Source of the DNA: Cephalotrichum gorgonifer
Lineage: Eukaryota > Ascomycota > Sordariomycetes > Microascales > Microascaceae
Reading direction: 5' to 3'
DNA length: 64,000 nucleotides
NCBI GenBank assembly: GCA_900312665.1
Contig: ONZQ02000012.1
Coordinates: forward strand, 190,540-254,539
The notes under the pieces: generated by a model
Told to the model about the DNA's origin: nothing
The model's database searches: none
What the model saw: only the letters and a program-made list of their open reading frames with translations
Part shown: positions 35,771 to 47,078 of the stretch, piece after piece
Layout of the letters: every line of letters starts with the position of its first letter
Numbering within the stretch: position 1 is the first letter of the stretch
Made by a program: the position numbers and the translations under genes

Positions 35771-36812
35771 TTTAGCGGCGGTTTGCTTTTTTTTCTTCCT
35801 GTCTTGTCTTTTGACTCTCTTTCGTCCTTTTTTCTTCGTCAGATTCGGATGATTTGTTTGATCGGAAAGGAGTGAGTGTAACGAGCAAGTTTTGTCGGAG
35901 TTTTCGTCTGGAATTTGAAAAAAGGAATGTATATCGCGGGCTTGCGAGCGTCGTCTGGAATGAGTGACTGGCGAGGAACAAAGACTCTCGCGGATGGACG
36001 ATGCAGGTATTGCCTTTGAGCGTGATTCGGAAGAAATCCGAGAAAAGGATGATTGATGGGGTGCGTGATGTTTTTGGGGGGAGTTTCGGGGATAATAAGA
36101 GCCAGGGAGGACCGGGGAAATTACGCTCTTGGGGGCGCGGCGTTTAGACGGAAATGGCACTCAGCCATTCCTGGACCGGGCGTGGACTGGATGCCCGAAT
36201 TTGACCATGCACGGGCCCCAATGCTTGAACGAGCAAATTTGGTGGGTCGGTCCACCGTCCACAAATGAGATGCTCGTGCCTGGGGGGACCTGTGCCTGAC
36301 TAGACCTAACCCGGCCGGCGCCAGCGAAACTTTACTTTGAGACCTTTTTCTGTGTGCGGAACCCCATTGGGGAAGGTATCAGCGGGCGCGCGGTCGTGTG
36401 TCAGGGGAACTTGACAGGTGCCAAGAGGTACCTGCACGCGTAAGTCCAGGGGTCGTGGGCCCACTTGGAAGTGTGTGGCGGTAGACCGTGAGCCAAACGA
36501 AATGAGCTGAGGGGAATACCAGAGCACTGTTATCGTGCGAAGTCACAGATTACTTGTACACGTAACTGCGACACCTGTCGTCCACGTTTTTTCCCCCCTC
36601 CCACTCCACTCCTGTGCTTTTGTGCCTGAGAGTAACACAAATATTGGCAACCAGCGGTGGAGATTTGTTTCGTGGCGATGGATCATCGAGAATAGAGTTT
36701 ACCATCCATCGGCAGATGGATCGGACTTGGCAAATTCTTTTCTTTGTATTTTTAATGATTTTCTTCTTCTTCTTTTCGATTTAATGGATCTCTTAATATT
36801 GCAGGCCTCGCC

Positions 36813-37025
36813 ATGGTCCACCTTCCATTGGTTTCGGGCGTTTTTCTCCTTCTTCTACGTACTTCTCTTTCTTACCCGATCGCACATCCATTCCACACAG
36901 CCATCCCAGACCTGGCAGGAACCAACGACAAGGGGCGGGGATGTCAATATCGGATGTTCCCTTGGCCAGGGGCACGGCAATTGCTGGGCTCAGGGCAGGG
37001 GCGTCTGCGAGTTTATCCACATTGA
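36813..37025 (+). CDS. Doubtful small secreted protein ORF (70 codons)
   Basis: An ATG in a good context (GCCATGG) begins a peptide whose first ~22 residues (MVHLPLVSGVFLLLLRTSL) look like a signal peptide, followed by a short hydrophilic tail with a single cysteine. The preceding bases TTAATATTGCAG resemble a 3' splice site, so it could be the second exon of a gene whose first exon is unseen. A 70-codon frame with a hydrophobic start can easily arise by chance, hence low confidence. Confidence 0.15.
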   Translation: MVHLPLVSGVFLLLLRTSLSYPIAHPFHTAIPDLAGTNDKGRGCQYRMFPWPGARQLLGSGQGRLRVYPH

Positions 37026-37624
37026 TTGATTGCATTGGCGAGAAGTGCTTGAAGAGTCACCACATAATACTAGCCCACCCACCCTCATCTCTTCCTTCCT
37101 TGCTTACTACGAGTAGTAATACAAACCATCATTATCCGGGTCGGGTGGTAGGGACGGGACGACATTTCCTGCTCGTGGGCCGTCTCGTACGCCGTGAGCC
37201 CGTGACCGATCACCTGAAACGGGCCGTCCACAATATGAATAATACATCACACCCTCACGTCTTAGAGTACTCGTACGAAATCCAATAAATACATGTTTAC
37301 TCAGCTCATCCCGAGCCAGGACATCCCAGTTCCCCACATCGCCTCCATCATGGATCCATATCAGGCCGACCCACATCCGGCCCACTCGACGGGGCCGCTA
37401 CTGTTTCTCTCCTTAGTCTGTCCCGCCCCTATTACCAACCTTCCTTCCCCTCCTCCGTCGCCCCGCCGCCCTGTTCCCGGTCTCCCGATCTCCGAGACGG
37501 GGGTGTCGAGGACCGGGACTATAGTGGGTCTCCCATCCCTGGAACATGCTCGTATCTTGATCACGCCGTTTCGGTGAACCAAGTCCCCGTATAGACCCGC
37601 AGCTGCTCCACCTGGACACCGAGA

Positions 37625-37800
37625 GCTGACGAAGCTGTTCCCACTCCGGACTTGTGGTCGGGTAGTTAGTCTCGTTCTTTACCCCACAGCCCAGGACTTC
37701 GTCGTCCAACCGGAACTGACGAAGCTGTCGCCATCTCGGTCTGATGGTCGGGCAGTCTCGCTCCTAGCCCACAGTTCAAGACACGCCGTCGTCCGATTGA
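37625..37800. repeat. Diverged tandem duplication, two copies of about 90 bp
   Basis: Copies start at 37625 and 37715. Each begins with CTGACGAAGCTGT and carries TGGTCGGG, then CTCG, CCCACAG and CGTCGTCC in the same order, with a small deletion in the second copy. Identity is moderate, so the duplication is old. No gene overlaps it convincingly. Confidence 0.65.
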
Positions 37801-38455
37801 GCTTTTGGGGGGGGGGCTGGCTCTCTCCAAGAAGTACACGTAACCTACCCGGTGGTTGGTCGTGTACGGAGACACGTCATCCCATGTACGCACCATTGAA
37901 CCAAGGAACGCTCATCGGGCCATTTCTCCTCCTGAGGCAAGCACACCGGCTTCGGTTCTCCACCCCAGGCCTACGCCCTGTTTTATCCGTCGTCTACTCA
38001 GTATTCCGCCAGGTTTAAACCTTGGTCATCGTTCAATGCACCACGAGGCGGTGCTCGTATCACGGACAAATATTGGCTCCACACCGGCGGTGAGACTCCG
38101 CAATAGGGGCCGACTCCGCCGACCCAGCATAGCGGTGCATTCATGGTTGTGGAAGTACCGGGCGGCCCCACTCGTGAACCCACCGGTCCAACTTTCCTTC
38201 CCCTTGGAGGGGTTATCCAGTCTTCGACGGTGTGGAGCGCGAGAGAGGACGCCTTTGTTCTTGAACATGAAACATGAAACTTGTGGTGGCGTCGCTAGCC
38301 CCCTTTCCCTCCATCTACTACGTACGTTCGGGAGAGTGCACAAGCATCTTCCACGGCCACCCCAAATGAGGGTGGCGAACGCTCTCGCTTTCTATTCCGC
38401 CTTGTAAGCTTCCTAACATCTGATCTGTCCTAACCAATACCTCTTCCCCGCCCGC

Positions 38456-40444
38456 TTATTTCTTGGGCATACCGGCAAGATACGCCTCGTACCCCTGGTC
38501 CAGGAGCTTTGCCGCCTTCCCGTTCACCTCCGTCTCCATCTTCTTCATGTACGCGCTCATCTTCTCCATATACCCGGGCTGCTGCGCGCCGAGGATGCGG
38601 ATGGCGAGGAGCGCGGCGTTGGTGGAGTTGTTGATGCCCACCGTCGCAACGGGGATTCCGCGCTAGCACACCATCGTTAGCTATTAATAAATAAAAAAGA
38701 AACCACTGATGCCCGATGAGGGAGAAGGGGGGAGGGAGAGCTTACCGGCATTTGCACGATGCTGTACAGACTGTCCACTCCATCCAGGTGCGTCGCCTTG
38801 ACGGGCACACCGATGACGGGGAGCGGCGTGTGCGAGGCGGCCATCCCGGGGAGATGGGCTGCCCCGCCGGCCGCCGCGATAATCACCTTGATGCCCCTGC
38901 CCGCCGCGGCCTCGGCGACCTCAGCCATGAGGCCCGGCGTCCTGTGCGCGGAGGTGATGCGCACCTCCGTCGGCACGCCAAAGTCCCGGAGGATATCCAG
39001 CCCGGCCTTGAGGACGGGGAGGTCCGAGTCGGAGCCCATCGTCACGAGGACCTCGGCCGCGCCGGGAGCCGCCGCAGGGGAGGCGGCCGCCTCCTTCTGC
39101 GGCCGGAGCTGCACGCTGGCGCCGCTGAGCCGCTCCTCCCGCAGCGTCTCCGCGAGGTCAAGGAAGGCCTGTGCGCGCTTCTCGAGATCCTCGATAGAGC
39201 CGGTGCCGGTGAGGGTGATGTGGCCGATCTTCCTCCCGGGCTTCGAAGCCTTCCCGTAGAGGTGGAGGTGCACGTCCATGTCGTCGTCGTAGGCGGATTC
39301 GGTGAGGGCCACGAGCCGCTCGTAGTCCTCGGGCGCGGCGCCGCCGAGGATGTTGACCATTATGGAGGAGGAGACGCGCGGGGTGAGCTTCAGGCCCTCG
39401 GGGATCTGTCCGAGTATGGCGTAGAGCTGCGCCTTGTACTGCGACATCTGGGGCACGGCCTCGATGGTGTAGTGGCCGCTGTTATGGGGCCTGGGAGCGA
39501 CTTCGTTGACGACCAACTCGCCTGCGCACCGGAATGCCTGTCAGTGAAAAAAATCCCAGAAATTGCGAGAGTAGATGTAAAATGAATGGGGGGTGCGTGT
39601 TAGGCGTCGTACCGTCGGCCGTCAGGAACATCTCGACGGCAAAGACTCCCCTCCCCCATAGCGTGCCGACGACCTTGCGGGCAAGGGCCTGGGCGGCCTT
39701 GCAAGTCTCCTCCGAGACGCCCCTGGGCGGCATGTAGACCGTGGTGCAGATGCTGTCCTGGTGCACCGTCTCCACGGCGGGATACGCGTACGTGCGCTCG
39801 GCGCCCTCGTTCTCGGCCCTGATGACCATGACGGCCAGCTCCTTGGTGAACTTGACCATCTTCTCGGCGTAGAGGCCCTCGCGGCCCAGGCTCTGCGCGA
39901 CGTCGTGGACGGAGGCGGGGCCCCTGACCACGACGTTGCCCCTCCCGTCGTAGCTGTCCGTCCTCGACTTCGCCATGAACGGGAACCCGAACTTCTCCCC
40001 GGCGTCTAGCAGCGACTCCTCGATGTCGCCGCCCGCCAGCTCCATCTGGGCCGCGACGGGGACGCCCGCTTTCGCGAAGTGCGCCTTCTGCTGGAACTTA
40101 TCCCGGATGAGGTCCAGCGACCTCGGCGCCGGGTGGACCTCGACCTTCTTCACGCTCCCGTCGGCGGCCTTGACGCCGTTCTTCTCGATGTCGGCGAGCG
40201 TGTGGGCGTCGACGTGCTCGATCTCGACGGAGAGGAAGTCGCTCCGGCGCGCGAGCTCGCGGATCTTGTCGGCGTCCTTGAAGGAGCCGGCCACGTGGTG
40301 GGAGGAGGTGTTGATCTGCCTCGTGGGGCAGTCGGCGGCGTCGAGAACGGCGACTTCGACGCCGAGGGGCCCCGCGGCTTCGCAGAGCATGCGGCCGAGC
40401 TGGCCGCCTCCTAGGAGGCCGATGATGGGGTTGCCGGCCGGCAT
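38456..40444 (-). CDS. ADE2: Phosphoribosylaminoimidazole carboxylase (bifunctional PurK-PurE), 604 aa
   Basis: Three exons on the minus strand, 40444-39613, 39521-38746 and 38662-38456, are joined through 91- and 83-bp GT-AG introns. The enzyme converts aminoimidazole ribotide to its carboxylated form in de novo purine synthesis, in the cytosol. The N-terminal ATP-grasp (PurK-like) half begins with [12 protein letters not shown] and contains [12 protein letters not shown], the glycine-rich [11 protein letters not shown] and the [16 protein letters not shown] signature spanning the first splice junction. The C-terminal PurE-like carboxylase/mutase half starts near residue 430 with [14 protein letters not shown], then [21 protein letters not shown] and the third-exon [15 protein letters not shown]. 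The length agrees with fungal Ade2 (about 570-620). A possible Gcn4/Cpc1- or Bas1-type TGACTC lies 106 bp upstream of the start. Confidence 0.96.
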
Positions 40445-41370
40445 TGTGGTGGGTTGACGAGATTCGGGGGGGATCTTTTGAGGGAGGATTTATTGAAGAG
40501 GATGAAGAGGCGTGGTGGTTTATCGCTCGCTCGAGTACGGACCGTGGTGGAGTCAATGCCTTGCTTCAGCTCCGACTGGCTCCACCAGATGGCCGTCACA
40601 TCAGGATTTTTTTTGGAAGTTCCGCGATCGCAACCCCGCGGCGGAGAAAGGACGGCAGAATTCTCAACAACCTGTGCTGTGTACCCGGGCGGTGTGGGGT
40701 GTGGGCCTAATGGGTAGGCGGTGAGAAATGTCCGGATTCTTATACGGGGATATCCGGGGATACTTTACCAGCGCCGCACATCAAACACAGCAGACACTCA
40801 TGACACTTCAAACCAGCACATACAAGTTGGTCATGCTAAATATTTCATTCACGTTCTCAACTCCCCCTGGATTAACTAGGAAACTAAATCAACGCCGTTT
40901 TAGTCAACTTACCAATATTCTAGATCTGACCTTCATTTAGTATGTTTTGTATACACAGCTACCACCCCAGGATGAAAGTCATGTACTTGCATTTACTACC
41001 CAGGTTGGGTGTGTCCGGTGTACTTGTACAAGTCTGGCCTTATACTCAACCAGGTTCTCCTTCCCCCTTTACTCTTATCCGTTGGATCCTCTGTCTGCTC
41101 TTTCCCTTGTGTCGCAGATCAGCCACTTTTGCCGAATGCCCAAACATGCAACCGACCCGTCTCATCCCGCCTCTCGAAAAATCGTCCTCTCCATGTAGAT
41201 AAACCAAAAATCTTGAGCCTGCCCTTTTCCCGCACTCCAATGGTGAAGCAGGCGAAGATGGATGGAGAAATGAACTTTGAGTTGAATGACTAGGTCAGAA
41301 GCGAACTGTTACAATAGCGAAGATTATTCCGAATATCACCTTTACAAGAACCCCTCGAGGAGCCGGCGCG
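40445..41370. other. Divergent intergenic region between ADE2 and the DPBB protein gene
   Basis: About 930 bp shared by the promoters of ADE2 (minus) and the membrane-anchored DPBB protein (plus). It includes TGACTC on the minus strand at 40550-40555, a TACTTGTACAAGT word near 41018 and C/T-rich tracts. No gene is seen. Confidence 0.5.
40550..40555 (-). promoter_or_regulatory. Candidate TGACTC element upstream of ADE2
   Basis: TGACTC on the coding strand of ADE2 matches the core bound by Gcn4/Cpc1-type bZIP factors and by Bas1 in yeast purine genes. A single six-base match about 106 bp before the ATG is weak evidence; position and gene identity make it worth noting. Confidence 0.25.
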
Positions 41371-42141
41371 ATGCCCGATGAGGAAGCCGGCACTCAGGCA
41401 GAGGCAGCGACGGCCAAATACCGATCGCCGTGGGAGATAACTAGCGGGCGGAAGAGGTCCTCCATCTTGGACTGGTTGAAGGGAAGCCTCTTATCGCCGC
41501 TGCCTCCCTTAACCGCCCGAAACAACCTCCCAGCCGAGGAGTCAGCGCCGGCGCCGTCCCTCGGCCCCGGTGCCACGAACGCGGATGCGAACGCGAACGA
41601 GGATAAATGGGTGCCGGCTTCGAGATTGGACGGGCTGTTCCGCCCAGACAGGACGTATCTCGGGCTGGAGCGCAATCGATTCGTCCTCTTTGTCGTCATA
41701 CCGGCCGTCTCGGTGATCTTGATCATATTACCCGTCGCCCTCGGGATTGGGCTCACGCGCCAGCGCGGCGCCGAGAACATCATTCCGCTACCCTCGAGGG
41801 AGGGCCCGTGGGAGGGAGACCTCACCTTCTACGACCCAGGTCTCGGCGCGTGTGGGTGGGACAGCAAGGACGACGAGATGATCGTCTCGGTGTCGCATGC
41901 CCTGTGGGACTCGGCTCAGAGGGATGAGAACCCGAATCACAACCCGCTATGTGGGAGGAAGATACGAGTAGGCAGGGGCTCGGCGGGGGAGACGAGGGGC
42001 GAGCAGACAGTCGAGGTGACTGTCGTGGATCGGTGTCCGGGCTGCGAGGCTACAGATCTGGATGTCTCCCCGGCCGTGTTTAGGAGGCTTGCGAGGGTGG
42101 AGGATGGGAGGGTACCGGCTACGTGGGATTGGGTGAGATAA
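41371..42141 (+). CDS. Membrane-anchored double-psi beta-barrel (RlpA/barwin-like) protein, 256 aa
   Basis: Single exon. Residues 1-103 are hydrophilic and probably cytosolic. One strong membrane segment follows at ~106-128 (FVLFVVIPAVSVILIILPVA). The C-terminal 110 residues carry the double-psi beta-barrel fold shared by RlpA, barwin and expansin-like proteins: GDLTFYDPGLGACGW, then VSVSHALWD, CGRKIRV, VEVTVVDRCPGC and the DLDVSPAVFRRLA ending. The conserved Gly-Ala-Cys-Gly and Val-Val-Asp-Arg-Cys features and four cysteines are all present. The topology is type II (no signal peptide, internal anchor), placing the barrel outside the cell or in the secretory lumen. Family members act on or bind cell-wall polysaccharide or inhibit proteases; the activity here is not known. 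It is convergent with the next gene. Confidence 0.87.
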   Translation: MPDEEAGTQAEAATAKYRSPWEITSGRKRSSILDWLKGSLLSPLPPLTARNNLPAEESAPAPSLGPGATNADANANEDKWVPASRLDGLFRPDRTYLGLERNRFVLFVVIPAVSVILIILPVALGIGLTRQRGAENIIPLPSREGPWEGDLTFYDPGLGACGWDSKDDEMIVSVSHALWDSAQRDENPNHNPLCGRKIRVGRGSAGETRGEQTVEVTVVDRCPGCEATDLDVSPAVFRRLARVEDGRVPATWDWVR

Positions 42142-42638
42142 CTTCCCTTTGACTACCTGTGTGTAAACGAAGGTAGTGAAGGCTCCCTCCACCACAAGCA
42201 CGGGTGACCACTTCTCGGCATATATCCACGAGGGATGACGCACTTCGAGATAAGCTTTAGGTTTTAGGTATATACAGATTTTTCTTTTTGAATCCTACAG
42301 CGGGGAATTAATACCAATACAAGCAAGGGGATCTCGAAAACGGAAAGCGAACATGTGGAAAATGGGGGCGAAACACTCAAACGAAAGCGCAAAAGCGAAC
42401 CGAAAAGGGGAAAGAAGAAAAACAGTGGTATCGCAGCCATCGGCCAAACATAGAACCAACACCAATAATACCGCGCCGACCCGACCGAACCAAATCCAGA
42501 CCTCTACACCGGATGAACCGTTTTCGTATCACATAAACCCAGCCATTACCGCCAAGGACAGAAGGAAAAGGGGCACGACCTCCACCTAGACTGGGGAGAG
42601 AACCCTCGTCGAAAAGTCTCCACACTCGTTAAGCACAC
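42142..42638. other. Short convergent intergenic region
   Basis: About 500 bp between two 3' ends. It is A-rich in the middle and presumably holds both 3' untranslated regions and terminators. No gene is seen. Confidence 0.5.
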
Positions 42639-43738
42639 TCACAGCGGCCACGAAGCCTGCTTCTCCCCCTCCGCCTGCTGCATCACGCGATGTGCCCTCA
42701 GGGGATGCACATCCGGCTCTTCCACAACCGGGTTCGGATCCATCTTCCCCGCCTCAAGGACCCTCTCCCTCTCGCCGCTGTCCGCTGTCCACAGCCCCGC
42801 TGCCTCCAGCCTGGCGAGGTGCAGCGGCAGCGGGACGGCGAGCTTGTCGGCCTGCTGGCCCTCGAACGCCGTCGGCCCCGAGATGCCCTTGTCGCCGTGT
42901 CGGGACGAGGCGCTGGACACGGATCGCGTGAGGGACGAGAAGGTCTGCTTGAGGGTCGACATGGAGCGGAGAGAGGAGACGGAGTGGATGGAGGCCCGCT
43001 GGGAGTGGATGGAGGAGGTCTCGGACACGATGCCCTTCTCCATGGTGTCGGCGTCGCGGGCGGTGGCGGAGGAGGGGGACGAGCGGCGGAACTTGAGGGC
43101 GCGGGTGGCGGACTGGAGGGTCTGCGGGAGTGTGCCCTTGCGCCACTTGTAGAGGAGGAACACGATGCTCATGAAGAAGGCGATGCCGGCTGGTATGGTT
43201 GTTAGTTTATGTGTCCGAAGGCGTGTTACACCGAGCGGTGAAAGACAGGGGAGTATTCAAGTGGCTTACCGATTGAGCCGATGGCGACGCCGCCTGGTGA
43301 CGCCGCCACGGAGGCACTCTGGGCATCCGCCGCCGGAATTGTGGTGCTTCCTGCCCCGAAGGCGTCCATTGTCGCCGTCATCTGCGGCATCACCGCCTCG
43401 CCTACAAAGGCCTCGCCCACGAGAGCCTCGCTTACGAGCTGCCCCCCTCCCACCTCCACCTCCGCCTCGGGCTGCACCTCTGCCGTCGGGACCACGTCCA
43501 CCGCCTCGGTAACCTCCGGGGTAGGGACACTCGATGCCGTGAGGGTGACCTGCGCCGCCGCGGCGGGCGTCTCCGCTGGCGTGGGGACGAAGAAGCCGGT
43601 CGCGAAGGTGGCGGCGGGCTCGGTGGGAAGCGGGGAGCTGGGGCTCGGGAGGCGCGAGGCGAAGTTGGGGATGACGGGGCGGGGAATGAAGGGGAACTGG
43701 CGGGGTTTCCTCCTCGATGCGAGTTGTGTCGCCGACAT
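42639..43738 (-). CDS. Single-pass membrane protein of unknown function (339 aa)
   Basis: Two exons on the minus strand, 43738-43270 and 43189-42639, are joined across an 80-bp intron with an AACTAAC branch site. The junction restores SIAGIAFFMSIVFLLYKW, the only membrane segment (residues ~149-170). The N-terminal 145 residues are rich in Pro/Thr/Ala/Val/Glu, with no clear signal peptide. The C-terminal ~170 residues are basic next to the membrane, then Ser-rich (many SS/SxS, likely phosphorylated). The layout resembles fungal wall-stress-sensor or Mid2-like proteins, but there is no WSC domain and the N-terminus lacks an obvious export signal, so this is only a resemblance. The ATG at 43738 has the better context (ACAATGTC); another in-frame ATG at 43819 would add 27 residues. 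Confidence 0.75.
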
Positions 43739-46700
43739 TGTTGGTTGGGTGTCTATCGGAGTGTTTTCTGGGGCGTGTATGTTAGCGGGAGTCTTGTTCA
43801 CTCGATTCTGTCTGTTCATTTGATCTTTGAGAAGATGACCAGAGGGAAGGAGGGAAGGAGGCCGGGGAGGTCGCTTACTGAGTAGAAATGAAAGAAGAGA
43901 AGGGAATTACAAAAAAGTAAGTGTATAGGTTTGTATCTGAAAGTGTAGTCAAGCACGCATATCTGGCCAGCAGGATATCAAGAGAACGACACGCTGAACA
44001 GGCGAAGGAGCCGAAAGGAACAGAATAAGAGAGAGTGTGTAAGAGAGAGAGAGAAGGGGGGGAGGAAAGTTTTAAGGAGCTGGAGCGGAGAAAACGAAAG
44101 TGAGGAGCCGAAAGGGAAAAAAGAGTGTCTCGGGGGAGTAAAAAAACTGGAGAATAAAGAAAGAAGTTCAAAACCCGGTCGAAGGACGGAAGTGAGCGGG
44201 GCAAAGGCGGGCATATATTGAGTATCCCGACGGCGGCACGGGAACGGAAGGGAAGAAGGGAGGCCGTGGAGATTCCTATTTTGGTATACGGGAATGGGAA
44301 TGGGGGCGTGGCGTTACGTCACGGGAGTTTGTGGAGCCGGCGGGAAGGGGGGAGGGTGTGTGTGTGAGTCCTGGGAATAACTACGTCCGTCTTGGCCTTG
44401 TACGGGTAGGTAGGTGGTTCTGGAGGGTGGGCATCCAAGAGAAATGTGAGTTTCTAGAGATAGGATGGAAGAAACGAGTGTAGCAAGGACCCCCCCCCCC
44501 CTTTTTCCCAACTGTCATGGTCCATCTGCAACATCTCGCTGTAGGGACGTTTCATGTGACGGCTGCTCGCAGCCAAAGGAAAAAAAAGAATACAAATCAC
44601 TCGGCTGACCGTGAACGGACTGAAACTGCAGCTCAGCAACAGCTGCAAAGAGCCGCGCCAAAGATTCTCTCCGGTTGTGGCAATTATGCCAGCGGACAGG
44701 ACGATGGGATGGGATGAATTGGCTGGGGACAAGGGGAGAGGATCGGCTCTTGGTGGACGAGAGTCTCATGGCGATATTAGCCGGCCACAGAAATTTAGAT
44801 CGAGGTCGTCGATCAGAAGTTTGGGGATTTGGGGGGGATTTCTCTCTTGCTTTAGGACCGCTCAGAGAGATTATGGGACGTGAGTGTAAGTGGCAGGGCA
44901 GCACGGGGAGGCCGTTCGTTTGCCCTTCTCGATCTGGGGGTTTCGCACGGAACCTCGGCGCCCTCGTTCAGACGACAACGACCAAGCTGCAACCAAAGCG
45001 CAAGGGAACGGACCCGAAGATCTCAGAGCGACGCAGCAGCCAACTCCCTCGTCTCAACTCTCGACGGTCAAGGCCAAGAAGAGGCCTGTGTGTCATTTCT
45101 TCTTCGTCTCTCTCTCTCTCTCTCTCTCTCTTCTTTTCTCGTACTCTATTACGCTACGGATCGCCCGAAGCTCCAGGGTCCATCCCGGTCGGCACCGACG
45201 TCGTCCGTGCTGTTCCAAACCTGACACAGTCCCGGTCTCGGATCGATTGGCCGTCGCGCGAATGGGGCATTCCGTTCGCTGGGTAAATAAGACTCTTGCA
45301 TCAGGTTTGCTGTAAACCCCCCCTCCTCTTTTCCTTTCTTGCGCGAAATGTTATTCTTGCTTCCTGATGGTTTTCTTTACGGTCTGGCGGTCGCGTGCCT
45401 CATTCCCCAGAGGGCGTTCCGGGATCTCTTTTTTCCTTCTGAGAGTATTGGTCTTGTGTGGATATTTCGGCACGGACCTGCGCGGAAGCGGAGGCTTGGC
45501 GAGACACCGGGAAGTTTAAATCCTCCTTCCTTGGCGGTTTCCTCTGGCTCGCTTCATTGATCTCTCTCCCGAGGACAGCACGGCAAGGGTGTTCCATCTT
45601 TTCCTCGACAAACCTTTGCACTGGTATAGAAGCAGGATTGAGCACGAGGAGTGAATTGTGACCGGGGAAAGGGCGAGTGCCACCGGACATTATCTGTGCC
45701 TTACCTACCCTTTCCCGACCGTATCCCGCTGTCAAAACAGCCGAGGGCTTAAACCCCGAAATCGTGATGTCCAACGGAAACGCTTGATCCAAGTTCCATG
45801 GCTCCCACCCACCGCGGAGAACACCGAAGCTCAGGACACCATCCGAACCCTCGATGCTCGCAAGATCCGTACTCTGTGATCTCCCCTGGCCCCTGTCTAC
45901 CTATCCACCCGGCACTCCTACTCTCTGCTCGTCCCAAAATATAGTCGTGCAAGTGGCGGGTCTGTGGGCTCGTCAATCATCTGCGTCGATGCTACGCGAT
46001 CTCGATGTCGTCCGAGGTTGGAGGTGCGCCGCGCCGGAGATGAGCACAACCACGGGTCCGGTCCGTTTCTATTCTGAGTTTCGAGAACTCTATTCTTCCG
46101 CATTATTACCGGGAGAATAGCCGCCCCCTCAGCCATATCCCATCCCATATTGGGCCTGTTTGACGGCTCTGTGGCGAGCCACCAGTTCCCACTTGAGACG
46201 ATGCTGATCGCCACCGGGATGAATGAATATTTTTCCTAGTTCCCGCCAAGGGAGCATGGGGCGTAGAACGGGCATTGGTTGGTCACGAGCGTCCCATCTC
46301 TTGGGACGAGATGTGCAACTCACCTAAAGTGTCGCTTTCTCTCGCCCCTCGCTTTCACCTCTCTCCAGATGAAGACTGGGTCGGTAGCTAAAGGCATGAA
46401 TCGCAAGCCCTGGATAACCGCTCTCGACATCCCCTTAAAGATTGGTTCCGTCTAAGCGGTAGAATGCAAAGAGTCGCGGGTTCTTCCACACCTGTTTCCT
46501 TTCCCCCCTCCGCCGCCGCCGAATCCCGGGAGTGGTGATTCTTGACGTCACGGTTGTGTTCTCCGAGGCGGTGCACCCCTATGCACTCGACTTCCGACTT
46601 ATGGATTCCGGGTCTTCTCGAGCCTGTGACTCCGGGTTTCTGGGATATACGCGCGGCCTTTTGTGGAGTTGGAGTTGGAAAGGGGAAACAGTGCGTGAGG

Positions 46701-47078
46701 GCTGAGATGACATTGGCAGCCAGGTTTTTCGCGTTGTAGGTTCGATCCGTCCACGTTCATCTGCCTGGGGACGAAAATCACGTTGGATAAAGCAAAGAAG
46801 TAGACTTGCGAGCATGCGGTATGGGTCGGCATGCCGCCCCGTATGTAGGGGGTCGAGAGAGTGAGAGAGCGACCTGGTTATTATTATTACCGGATGCAAT
46901 ATCTAGAAAGACCTAACAGGTCTACGAGAGTTTCTCCTGCCCATCCATTACAAGAAACAAGTGGTATCGTCATCTAGAAACCGCTGGGGTCCGATTCGGA
47001 CCTGTATCACCCCGAGGAGCAAAGGAACCGTGCTCCCAACAGTGATCCCTGCCACACCCCACCTTCGGCGTCAACCCT
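43739..47078. other. Intergenic region with simple repeats
   Basis: About 3.3 kb. The part next to 43738 is purine/pyrimidine-biased and probably the leader and promoter of the minus-strand membrane protein. It contains a (TC)12 run at 45107-45130 and (GT)n tracts near 44347. No frame shows coding character on either strand. Confidence 0.5.
45107..45130. repeat. (TC)12 microsatellite
   Basis: Perfect dinucleotide repeat in noncoding sequence. Confidence 0.9.

Larger units (their letters stand above)
35771..38455. other. Intergenic region between the Asp f 4-like gene and ADE2
   Basis: About 2.7 kb. The first 250 bp are likely the leader of the minus-strand secreted-protein gene (on that strand, rich in A/C and with poly-A patches). 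It includes a weak candidate for a small secreted peptide at 36813 and a diverged 90-bp tandem duplication near 37.7 kb, both listed separately. Otherwise nothing is recognised. Confidence 0.5.

Noticed and set aside
34868..36160. 430-residue version of the Asp f 4-like protein
   Set aside because: The extra N-terminal 130 residues are leader-like and would bury a clear signal peptide that starts at 35770.
46739..46748. GGTTCGATCC resembling a tRNA B box
   Set aside because: The flanking bases cannot form a T stem, and no A box or acceptor stem fits at the right distance.
46983..47003. GGTCCGATTCGGACC hairpin as a terminator or T-arm
   Set aside because: Isolated odd palindrome with a one-base centre and no neighbouring RNA-gene features.
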